A stretch of 64,000 nucleotides of DNA, from NCBI GenBank assembly GCA_019055375.1, contig JAHQIW010000752.1, positions 1 through 64,000 on the forward strand. The letters run 5' to 3'. Shown here piece after piece: positions 22,977 through 34,300 of this stretch; positions within the stretch are counted from its first letter, which is position 1, and each line of letters opens with the position of its first letter. Position numbers and translations under genes: made by a program. The notes below the pieces were generated by a model. It made no database searches and had not been told where the DNA came from. It saw only the letters and a program-made list of their open reading frames with translations. Source of the DNA: Parelaphostrongylus tenuis. Taxonomy: Eukaryota; Nematoda; Chromadorea; Rhabditida; Metastrongylidae.

Positions 22977-23515
22977 CGATAGTGTGAGTTTCGAAGATTC
23001 CAATGCTGTGCTTATTTTGTGGAAAGATCGTTTCAGTATAGTGTATCAGAGAAAATGAGATCGAGTTTCACAAACGCAGCGCATTTGCTTGTCGGCTAGT
23101 GCGTGGACTGGGTGTCCGCTAGCCGTGGATTTGATACGGCGCCCAATATCGATCGATCGATCGCTTTGGCGAGATTCACATATGGAGTGCAATTTTTGTT
23201 TCTTAGTTTGAGGTTTTTCTCCGCTTAGAAAGAGGCTTCAGATGAAACGTATGACTCTGATAGTAGGAGATTTTCTCTACACGCTCATGTGCTTTTCGTG
23301 CTTCCAGCGATGTAACAGTGAAAGTGTGCGGCCCGTGTAGAACATAATTCTATGCTGCTTGCTGAAGCGTTATCAAAGGGTCTTTTAAAAAAGAGCACTA
23401 ACGCAGTAGTCAGATATTTGAGCTCTCGAACGATCACTAGCACTGTTATGGAAAGTTCTGGTTCAACAAAGAGGGGGTCGTTTCTTCCTCCGGTGTCGTC
23501 TGACAGAAAAGTGCC
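22977..23515. mobile_element. MITE family A copy (5' end lost)
   Basis: It shares long internal blocks with the copies at 31.4 and 41.3 kb, such as 'gtagcaggaaaaatgagatcg'-like, 'agattttctctacacg' and 'cttttcgtgcttccagcga'. The right end has 'ggtcgtttcttcctccggtg', equivalent to the right terminus of the full copy. The left inverted repeat is not found. An upstream open frame (22687-23058) runs into it and is not credible as a gene. Confidence 0.65.
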
Positions 23516-23704
23516 ATCGATGGAATAGTATAGCTGAGTGGACTATGGATGAATATGAATAAATTTGTTCAGTAAGAATTCAAAAAACGACTTTTTCATA
23601 AACGTGTGGTTTTCCCTTCCAATAACGCGGCATTTTAGAGAACGCATAGGCGTTGCCTTCAAATCTCACCGATCAGTAATATCCGCACTTGAGTTTAAGT
23701 GGAT

Positions 23705-23885
23705 TTATAAAAAGTTATCGCTCATATGACAATATAGTTGTGATTTTAAACGGTGTTACGGTGTTGAAAATAGACATCTGAGAGTGGCGAGAGGTAAGCA
23801 AAACGCTCAACGTTACGCGGGAATCGAACCCGCGTTTCTCCTATACCGGGAGCGCGTGCTACCACTACACCACCGAGGCCATAGC
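23705..23885 (-). repeat. tRNA-derived SINE, family 2 (well preserved head)
   Basis: On the minus strand the head has the A box 'tggtgtagtggtagcacg' and the T-arm 'gcgggttcgattcccgc' with perfect pairing. A 72-base tRNA-like shape is visible, but the 5' end (GCCTCGG) does not pair with the 3' end, so no acceptor stem forms. It is therefore listed as a SINE head rather than a tRNA gene. A family-type tail extends toward 23705. Confidence 0.6.
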
Positions 23886-24532
23886 TCTACGAGTCACCCT
23901 TTCTTCGATAACGTTAGAAAATCTCTGGTTCTCCTAGACGAGACTTTGTCGCGAGAGTTTCAAGAACGTCACCGAATATTATCCACAAACTAACTAACTA
24001 ATGGCATATAGATTAGCGCGGACGAGTTTTCCGTAACCCCCTTATCGATTAATTCGCGGGAAAATAGAAGCACTTGAATCGGTGGTGTTTCGGATTTGAC
24101 CCGAAGTAAACATTCGAAGTTCTTCTATTTATGTGGTCTTTGTGGTCTTTGGAGTTTTTAGACCTTAGGGTTTCCGCTTTGGGTTAGCGGTATATTATTG
24201 AAATTTCGTCAAATACTAACGAGAGAGTCGCTATCGTGGTTGTGTTTTTTTGCATATTTGTGTTGTTTAGTTTTCCAGGCTTTTCAATTTCTGACGTTTC
24301 CTTTTATTTCTATCATTCATAGTCTTTCAAAATCAATAAAAAAGGTGTTAACCTTTGGATTTCTTGTTCGATGTCTTTTTTGGTCAGCTGACCTCCTTAA
24401 ATAGTGAGAAGATTTTGATATAACAGAGGTTTTTTTTAATTGATCTTCAAAGCAAAGCTCTATTGTTGTTCCAGCATGAAAAAAATTCTAGGAAGTTTTT
24501 TGTGTATCTGGTTTTCTTTAGGATTTTTATAT

Positions 24533-24543
24533 CAATCGTTTAG
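24533..24543 (+). promoter_or_regulatory. Probable spliced-leader acceptor of smc-4
   Basis: The sequence 'tcaatcgtttag' lies 21 bases before the smc-4 start codon, with no in-frame upstream exon evident. In nematodes such an unpaired 3' splice site close to the ATG usually receives a trans-spliced leader. The leader itself is not encoded here. The alternative is an untranslated 5' exon further upstream. Confidence 0.5.
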
Positions 24544-24564
24544 GCGGTCGACGATTTGAATAAA

Positions 24565-25387
24565 ATGGCACGTAAGAAGCGGTTGGATTCAGACAGCGAT
24601 AGCAGTTTTAGTTCAGGTAAGTGCTGTTATAAGAGACCTTTTTGGTGTATTTTTGTTTTCAGACCAAACGTATTTTTATTGAATATGTTTGAAGATTAAT
24701 CGTACTTCTCTTCGTTTAGATGAAGAAGAAAAAATTAAGCGCAAACCTGTAAAAAAACGTCCCCCATCGCCAGTGAAATCTCCACCTGAATTGAAGAGAA
24801 AGCAATCGAAGCCGAATACTGTGGTCAAATTCAACAAGAACGTTTCCAAGGATGCTCGAAAGACAGTAGAACAAGTTTGTTTGTTTGTTTTCTTTTTAAA
24901 CCCCTTCAGGATCGTGAACCCACCTCCTCTGCATCCCTATCCTCAGCGTGGCAACGCTGGACGGTCTGCCCCACCTCCTCTGCTGCTCTAAGCTCCAGCG
25001 TGGGAGCGCATTGAATTTATTATTGTCATATTTCAACTGTATTATTGTTTTTATTTTTCCTATGTATAGCAACATAACATATTTATATAAAACATAGCAT
25101 GGTGGAATAACAGCAATACTACAATTGAAATATGACAACAATGCATTCAGTGCGTTCTTACGCTGGGGGTTAGGGATGCAGAGCAGGTTTAGCAGACCGT
25201 CTGGTGTTGCCACACTGGGGGTTAGAGGTGCAGAGGAGGTGGGTCCGCGGTCCCGAAGGGGTTAAAGAAAAGCTTAAATCAACATTCTGTCGGTGTAAGT
25301 ATCAGATTCTCAAGCAGGTTCACACTTCATCCGATGAAGAGAATGAGTTTTGTTGAAGATTACGAGCATGAAGACCTCCTCAGAATG
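24565..25387 (+). CDS. smc-4: smc-4 exons 1-3: basic N-terminal tail
   Basis: Exon 1 is 24565-24616 (MARKKRLDSDSDSSFSS). Exon 2 starts at 24720 (DEEEKIKRKPVKKRPPSP, then VKFNKNVSKDARKTVEQ) and ends at one of several overlapping GTTTGT donors between 24875 and 24883. Exon 3 is 25318-25387 (FTLHPMKRMSFVEDYEHE). Phase matching favours the donor at 24883, or a small extra exon ending near 25292 before a 'gtgtaagt' donor. This disordered Lys/Ser/Pro region precedes the ATPase head and is poorly conserved in the family. The ATG was chosen because a splice acceptor lies just upstream and no earlier in-frame ATG is connected. Confidence 0.7.
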
Positions 25388-28300
25388 GTATCGCTTTTGA
25401 ACGTTTTTTTTTTCTTAATTCAAACCAGGACTTTTTGGTGCCTTAGGTGATTCCTCCAAGGCCTCAGACCTCTATGAAACCAGATGGAAGTGGGGCGAGG
25501 CTTGTCATCAGAGAGATTGTCGCCACTAACTTCAAATCGTACTTTGGGACGCAAATCATTGGCCCCTTTCATAAGGTAAGCTTTGAATACGCTCTTGTTT
25601 CTTTTATTCAGTCCACTGAGAACATGGAAGTAATGTTATTATATCTTTAGAATTTCACTGCTATCATTGGTCCAAATGGTTCTGGGAAGAGTAATGTTAT
25701 AGATTCCTTGCTCTTTGTCTTCGGTTACAAGGTAGGAGCTTACAGTAGCGTTATAAGCGTATCAAGGTATTTATTTAGCTCACTTCTTACATATTTGATT
25801 TATTTCAGGCCTCGAAAATTCGTTCTAAAAAGATATCTGTGCTTATCCACTCGTCAAGAGGCCACGACGATATCAACAGTTGCTCTGTTGAAGTTTTCTT
25901 CGAGCAAATTGTTGACAAAGTCAGCTTTTCCTTCGAGATTCATGTCAAATCCAACGTATTAAGAGTTTACATTTGCAGGATGACTGCTTCGAGGTTATAG
26001 AAGGAAGCGAATTCAGTGTTTCACGGACGGCTTATAAGAACAATAGTAGTGTATATGCCTGGAATGGAAAGGTAAGTTCTTTGGTGTGTTTTCTTCTTTC
26101 TCTCTTAGAGATGTCTTCTGCTTCAAGACTATGTCGATAAAGGAAATTGCTGGTCGTTTGAGAGAACTTGGGATCGATCTGATTCATAATCGTTTCCCTC
26201 ATCTTACAGGTATGACATCTAAGCTAGGCCCATACGTTGCTATCTCAATATTCTTCTAGGGTGAAGTAGAACAAATTGCCATGATGAAGCCGAAAGGAGA
26301 GAACGCGCATGAGGAAGGCATGTTGGAATATTTAGAGGATATTATTGGATCAAGTCGATTTCGCGTAAGCTCTGTTTAGAAGTTTTCTGAAGTTTCAGCG
26401 TTATCTTTTTTATGGCCTGTAGTTTAGATACCCATAGAGAAGCTCTCAGCTAAAGTGGACATTCTAAAAGAACAGCAATCACAAGTTCTCCAGAGGTTCG
26501 TGTTATTCCTTCAAAGAAAGTAGTAGATATACACTGAGCTTCATTGTATTGAGACCATCAGCCGATTTATACGATACTCTCTATGTAGAATAGTTTATTT
26601 TCTACTTCTGCAATCATGTTACGTAATTTCAAAAAGACTTAAGTGGGTGCGAAAGGGGAGCGTGACCGGGTGGTTATGAAAACTGATCCCTATCTCGCAA
26701 CACTTTCCAGCAGTCAATAACGATGGCTCCATGAAACGCCACAGCCAGGTTATCCTCGAGAATACAAAGAGACGCGCTCAACCAGTGTTCTACGATGTTC
26801 AATAAGCGGACGGAAAAGCATATCGAATGCTAAAAGTACTTGGATCTGCATGATGAAGAGTAATTTTTGTGACGGATAGAACAAAATGGAGAAAAAAAGT
26901 GATGTTCCGTGGTCCCGCTTCAAGCGTGCGATCTTTTGTTTAGCATATTAGGTACGAAAGGATAAATGACAAAGCTCTCGGCGTAGATCCTTGAGGAATA
27001 CGCCATGCATTCGACTCGATTCGTAGCATCGCATAGGCGATCGAATGGCCTTCCCAATGACTCACGATGGTCTACCTATGCATCAAGTCAGTGCTGCTAT
27101 CCCGCAGACAAGTCTTATGGCAAGTCACCGACCCCGGAGAGTTGGATGGCTTGGTGGCCTTGAGAGCGGGATCGAACCGTCGATCACGTGTGTTTCACGG
27201 AGTCATCTCTAGCCATGGCGCCACACGCGCCCTTATTAGGTATAAATAATTGATTCACACCCTACATATACTGGTATATATGTGCAATAGTTGCTGTCAT
27301 CCATAGGTCTGCTCGGATGCCTTCACAACGCTCATACATCTGGTTGTTGTGAGTTACAGGCTTGATGCTATGCGAGTACTGTTTCTAGAAAACGAAAGCA
27401 ATTTATGGACTACTCGTCAAATCGATTTATACCTATGAATGTCCACTACTCGATATCTATGTGGACAAATCTGAGGATAAGAAGGATGTAGCTCTCGACG
27501 TTGATTAGTCATTGAGGGATGTGTTTTGCATTCGACTTCATCAAGCATCGGAGCATCGTATGAGGTGAATTAATGCATATCTGACCTGCGCGATGACGCT
27601 GATGGGTTATCGCTGTTTCAAGTCAGTGACGCTATCCTCCTAAACAAATCTTCGCAGAGAAATATTAGGCTTGGTGAGCTCTGGGCGCAGGTTGGAACCA
27701 TCGATAACGTGTGCGTCGCATGACACCTTTAGCCATTGTGCTACACACTCTCATTATGCTTGATATGTTTGTTATTACATTATATATTGATTCAGTGTTT
27801 CAGTGCGTCATTTCTAATAACCTATATTACATACTATTTGTTCAGAATGTTAGATATAATAGTATATTCGTATGTCAATATTTTTCTGTATAATTGTACG
27901 GTATCCGGTCATCAAATTTCTTTCAGGATTTTTCCCTGATCACTCATCATTTCTAACTCTAGGGAACTTTAATCGGTGTGTTAATAGTTAGTTGGAAGTT
28001 CAAATTTTGTATTTCCAGGGTTAGAGCAGCTGAAAGAGAAAAAGCTGCATTGGAGGCGCCTGTTCGTGAAATGATATCATATCTGAAAGCAGAAAATCAT
28101 GCTGTCCTTTTGAAGAATCAGCTGTTGCATATAAAATTGTACGTTTACTATCCCATTCTCCTTTTATTCCTTAGATTAAGAGTACGTATCAATGTAAGTT
28201 ATGCGATGAATCCAAACTGAAGTGATGATAATGTTCAGGTTCCAGTTCCTGGAAAAGCTCGATATCGTTCAACCTCTTCGCGATGCTGCATTTGAGAAAA

Positions 28301-31300
28301 AGGTCAACGTCGAAAAAGCTCTTCAAGATGTATTAGATGCTCGAGAAGCAGATAATGATCGAATTGAAGCTGCTCAAACGTGAGTTTTGGTATTTATTAG
28401 ACTGTTCAGAAATCACTCAAGAATTCGAACCTTCGAATGAAAGCGACAAAGCAATTCAAAGAAGGTTTCTGATTTAAGTTTCAAAAGAACACTCCAAACT
28501 CTATGTGTTTTCGCTAACGTGAACAAGTTTCATGTATACCGATTCACTGGATATGTGGCGTAAGCAAGACTCGCGGTGGCCTACCAATATGTCAGATCAG
28601 TTCTACTAGCCTTTCACATAAGTCTGCTAACAGTCTACCACCCTTGAAGAGATGAAAAACCTGATGAGCCGGGGAGGTGTCATCAAACCAGCGGCCATGT
28701 CTGTGTTTCAGGCCATTTCTAACCACTACGAAACTCTCACATGCCTCGTCAAAAATGCAGCTTGGGAATAAAGCTAGAAAATAAAATGATAAGGCTCTCG
28801 GCGTTGATCAATTCCTGAGGGATACGCTATGCATTCGTCTTCAATTTTTAACTTTGTTTGAGGTGACTGAATTCATATCTGACATTTATAAGGACTCATG
28901 GTGGCCTTGTGCTGTGTCGAGTCAGTGCTACTTATCCTCCCAAACAAGTCAACCATTTCGGTACCAATTCATCGACTCCGGAGGTTTGCTTGGCTTTGTG
29001 AACAACGAGCTCGAGATCGAACTATCGGCCTTGTGTGCTACACACAGCACCTCTAACCACTGCACCATGTGCGCTCTTTGAATAAAATTCTGGTTCTTCT
29101 CTGCATTCAATTAGATAGTGTAAAATGAGCTTTCTATCGATATATTTAGTAGTACAGAATTTGATGATTGATAATGCTGAGTAGTACAGTTGCAAGTCCC
29201 GTATTGCTTTCTGAGCAGCTCAATCTGTCGAGTTCCGGTCTTTATGTTTGAGAGATTTTTTCTTCTTTATGTTTTCTTATTGACGATGTTGCTGTCATGC
29301 ACTAAGCCAAATCCTCTATTAATCTGCCGAGTTTATTATAGGGAAGAAACTCGCATTCGAGATGAGGAAAAAGCAATTCGTGCCGAAGTTGGGGCGCTAG
29401 AACGATCAGCAAAAACACGAAGCAACACTCTCAAAAGAAATGTGTCTGAAATTTCTCAACTATCTGATAGCATTGTAAAAGAAAAGCAAAAGGTAAGGTG
29501 GCTATGTTTTTGGCCGTTATTTACGTCTTACTGAATCAAAATGGGAAGCAACCGCTCACTTTTGTTACCGTATATGTGTCAGAGAGGTTTGTAATCAAAG
29601 TTATGAGATCACAGGGGAGGTCCATCAAAAGTCGTAGTCTTTTAGCTTAAGTGGAATAGATATCTCAGCCATTTTCAGCTTGAAGAACTCAAAAGTGTAC
29701 CGGCGAAAGCTTCTGCACGATTGGAAGTTTTGAAAGAAACAATTGACGAATTAAACCAGTTGGAAACGTGATAACATCAAGAAGGTTTCGTTAATATTTT
29801 CATCTCTATGTTCTGTATTCTGGAATGTATGTTATGTTTAGGCCGATTCAAATAGGGATAAATTCGACCGGAAAGCTGCTCCAGAGAAAGCGGAAAGAGC
29901 TCGTTTAGAAAGAGAAATGGGTATCCCCAAAGTAAAGGAAGCGGATGCAGGAGCTAGGGCTAGTTTTTATTCTATTAAATGCTTATTTTAGCTATGGTAA
30001 TATGTACTTGGGACCTTATGCTTTGTTAGTGGTTCAGATTCGTAGTGCTAAGGATAGACTGAACATGATGACTCAAGAAGAGACGAAGCTCAGAAAACGG
30101 CTGGATGACTTCCAGAATAACTTGACCACTTGGAGGGACGAATTGAAGCAGAAGACTATGTAAAGCGAATATTCTTCTGTTTCTGCATTTAAGTGATATT
30201 TTACAAAAGAATGGTAGCGTTAATCGTTTTGTTGTATCTATATTTTCCTGTTCCAGTGAAATGAACGAGCTGAAGGTGTCCCTTCCACGTGCTCAGGAGG
30301 AGCTTGCTCAGGTTCGAGCTTCCCTTCCTGGAACAAAGGAAAAGGAGGATAAGCTTATGGAAGAGGTGGAATCTAGTATTATTTCTATTTTCAGTAGTAA
30401 TTATTTTATTTGATCGCTTTTTAGCGGTGGTATGATGTTGTAGTTATCAATCCAATAGTGTTGAGTGGATGCAATATTTGAACCTTAAACTGAGATTTGA
30501 ACCCGCAGCTCACTCCTTTCTGCAGATGGGTGCTAACTTATTGCACTACTGAACCTCCTGTTCTGCTATCACTCTTTCTGCGATATAAGGTATCGATCTA
30601 TCAACAACCGACTATCAACTCTTAGGCCTTGTAAACACATCGGCATTGTACCCATTTCATCTATCATTCTGTAACTGTTACCGTAATGGGGTTCAGTACC
30701 GGTACTTGCTTACCTCGCCAGTTCGCCAAGCGTTGGTTGATTACAGAGCGATATCTTGTATACACTAGATTCGGAAAAGGTGGAGTACGTGGCGATTTCT
30801 GTCCAAAATTCAAATTTCCCATACCATTCAACTTTTTGGATTTATTTTTCAAATTCGTTCTCCATTTCATTGATTCTGCGGAAATCGTGACACTTTTTCC
30901 TTTTTTGTTTTATCGACTTCTGCTCATACTTCAGCAAAATGCTTCTCTATTTCACTTTACTTTTGTGCATTGTAGGTGAATGCTTTACGTGCCAAAGTTT
31001 CGGAAGATAAGCAGCTTGTGTCCACGGGAATCGCAGGAACAGAGCGGCAGAAGGCACTTGCCAAGGCGAAGAGTCAGGGTCTGCTAAAAGGGCTTATCGG
31101 GAGATTAGTAAGTTCTTGAATGTTTTTATTCTCTTCACATTTACCACTACTTCCGAACAATGTGAATTAGGGTGATCTTGGTACGATCGATAAGAAATAC
31201 GATGCTGCGATCTCGACCACCACAGCTGCTTTAGACTCGTACGTTGTTGAGACGACTGACGACGGTCACGAAGCAATCGACTATCTTGTGAAGGTTTTTC

Positions 31301-34300
31301 AAACTCAAATACTGGCTCTTTTCCGTTTGACAGCATAGATTTCAACCCTACCCCCTACTCTCGACAAGTAGTTTTCATAAATAGTGTTAGTAGTCATTCG
31401 AAAGCTCGAATCTTCGGCAGTAACTTTGCGTGACCGTTTCTTTGAAAAGCCATTCTAACATGCTAAAAAATTCAATAGAGAATTATGTTTCACAAGCGAA
31501 TATTTCTCGGCGACAGAGCTCTCTAGACCATTCTTAATCATTCGATAGCATGAAATTTACCGACATTAATGTTGTGCTTATATTCTGAGAAACTGTTTCT
31601 GTGCAGAGTAGCAGGGAAAATGAGATCGATTCACATTCGTAAGCATGTGTTCTTTGGGTCAGTTCACGGGCGGCGGAGAAAGGGGTCGGCGCGAACATAG
31701 GTCGTGTCTAAGGGAGGTGTTTTGATAACGAATTGCTTTTTCTGCTCTGGAAGGAACTCCGTATTAAATGTCTGACTTTGATACTAGAAGATTTTCTCTA
31801 CACGATCATGTACTTTTCGTGCTTCCAGCGAAGTTATAGTTGAATTGCGCGGCCGATGTGAAACATAATCTTGTTTTGAAATTTTCAGCGTTATGAAATG
31901 GTTTTTCAGAAAAAGTGTCATGTATACGGATAGTTCGAGATTTAAGCTTTCGTATGTTTACTAACACTCTTTATGAAAACTTCTTGCCTAGCGTAAGGGA
32001 TAGGCTTTAAAATCTGTGGACAAACGGAATTGAACCCAAATATTTTTTTTTGAGGATTGAGATGCACGTTTTTTTTTTTTCGGATTTTCTCTTCAGAAAA
32101 ATCTCGGCCGCACGAATTTTATAATTCTGGACAAGACTAATGAATTCAAGGATAGTATGGATACAACTAAGAAATTGTGGGTGACCTCAGATATAACATT
32201 GTTAAATTTCCTAGTTCCCCTATAAAAGAAAAACTTTATCGTTTTCTTGTGAATTGCAGCGCCCTCAATCACTCATTTTAAGCCCTGCACCGCGACTGTT
32301 CGATCTCATTGATATATCTGATAAACGGCTCAGGAAGGTTTTCTATTCCACTGTTTTTGACACTATTGTTGTTGATACCCTCAAGGAAGCTACTGAGCTC
32401 TCCTGTAAAGATCGATGTGAGTTCGGCTTCATCTTGTTTTGTATCTAACCAAGATTTTCAAAATTATTCTTTTTCACCTTTGAGACAGTCATGTTTACAA
32501 AGGCTTAGCATTGGCTGCTGCCTAGTCAGATTTCTGGAATAGAATTACAATTAGCTTCCCCTATAAATCATTTTTATTTCCAGCCTTACGTATTGTCACT
32601 CTTCTTGGGCAAGTGATTGATAGTTCTGGAACTGTATCAGGTGGTGGCTCGCCGAAATAGTCAGTGTTTCTGCGATACACACGCGCGAATTTTCTTACTA
32701 TATGCAAATTGCTTGCTTTTGTTTTAGTGGTCTCATGGGAAGCAAAGAGAAAGGCAAAGCAGAACAAGCAATTCGCGATGCGCAAGAACGGCTCCCTGCT
32801 TTAACAAAGGAGTTGGAAGAGAAGAGCGAACAACTCGGAGAATTATCAAAAACTTGTAGACAAGTAAGATGCTGTAAAGTGACTGGCTTTGTCTTGCAGA
32901 ATATCTTCAAAATCAAGAGAGATTATTGTCCTTTAACCTGTTCATACTAATACTTATATCTTACTTTCTATCTATCATCTTCTTATCTTCTATTGCTTTT
33001 TTGTTTTCTTATCATCAGATGGAACAACGGATATTTGCTTTGAGCAACGACGCGAATCGCTTACGTACTCAGTATAACACCTGCGACAATGAAATTCTAG
33101 TAAGAATTTGTGAAAACATTGCCTTTGTGCATTTGAGCAATGACTTCTATAAAAAAAAAACTTTTTTAAGAAGCTCACTGAACGTATTTCTTACATGGAA
33201 AAGCAAGTGATTTACGTCAGCGAACAGCTCGAGAAAAATTTAGCCGACGAAAATGAGGTCGCCGCAGTGAAGGCAGAAATCGAAGCGGCAACTTTAGGTC
33301 TCCGTAAATTGTCTTTTCCACATAATCACTTAGTAATATTATACCTTTATTTCGAGTGCTTTATTAAGCACGCTCAAATTTCTATAGATCCTTTCATTTT
33401 ATTTGAGCCAGCATCTCATGTGGTCTGGTAAGGGCTCTTGTACAGCCTGATACACGTGTTTCGTCCTTACAGACTCGTCAGTCGGGCAGAACCCGTCGTC
33501 TTTCGATATTTTTATAGTCAGTTCTCTTGGGAGCTCAACTCCCTTACAGAGAGTCATCGACTAGATCATCGATCTTACCAGACCACATGACATGTTGGCT
33601 CAAATAAAATGAAAGTATCTATTGAAATTTGAGCGTGGTCTTAATAAAGCACTCGAGGTAAGGGTATAATATGATAAAAATACCAGCCAAAGAGCAATCG
33701 AGTGCGCAACACTCTGTGCACTTGGCATGGAGTGTAAAGCGTTCGTCTTTGATAACTCTCTGTAAGGAGCGTAAGCTCCCGAGAGAACTGACTATGATAA
33801 TATCGAAAGACGACGGGTTCTGCTCGACTGACGAGTCTGTAATGACGAAACACGTGTATCGGGCTGTACAAGAGCCCTTACTAGACCACATGACATGTTC
33901 ACTTAAAAATAGTTTGCGGTGCATTTGAGACCAGTTTTTTTACTTTCTTTAGAGAAAGAAAAGCATGCGAAGGACGTAGCGGAAGCCCAAGCTAAGGTTG
34001 ACGTTGTGGCTGCCAAAGTGAAATCCATCTTTTACGAGTTTGTGCAGGTAGAATCACTTGTATAATGTTTTACTAAGTTTTGGTCACAATCTTATTGTAT
34101 CAGAAATTCCTCGACGAAGCTGACAGGGCGAAAAAACGAAGGCAAGATGCTGAGGAACAAGCCGTTAAAGAACGAGTCAGCATAGATTTGAATGAACATA
34201 ACATGGAAAAAGTAAGCGAGCTTGAAGTTTTATTCGAGACTTCCGTCTCTTTTGCCTTTTGATTTTTTCTAGCTGTGTTCTATTTTATTTGAGGTTCGAA

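Larger units (their letters stand above)
33339..33925. mobile_element. Hammerhead-bearing palindromic repeat, two units, in smc-4 intron 25
   Basis: Unit 1 (33339-33671) is bounded by inverted ends 'cctttatttcgagtgcttta' and its complement 'taaagcactcgaggtaaggg'. Unit 2 (33672-33925) follows directly and carries the same internal sequence in plus orientation ('accagccaaagagcaatcga', 'gaccacatgacatgtt'). Each unit holds one hammerhead motif, minus in unit 1 and plus in unit 2. Related copies are at 52846-53270 and 59985-60385. No protein is encoded. The family resembles a non-autonomous retroelement or retrozyme-like repeat rather than a classic MITE; this classification is inference. Confidence 0.75.

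Noticed and set aside
22687..23058. 123-codon plus-strand open frame
   Set aside because: No domain, no splice support, and its end overlaps a MITE family A copy.
23811..23882. tRNA gene
   Set aside because: T-arm and D-arm regions look good, but the two ends do not pair into an acceptor stem and the anticodon arm is poor. It fits SINE family 2 instead.
33671..33928. 85-codon plus-strand and two minus-strand open frames in smc-4 intron 25
   Set aside because: All lie in the hammerhead-bearing palindromic repeat and mirror one another.
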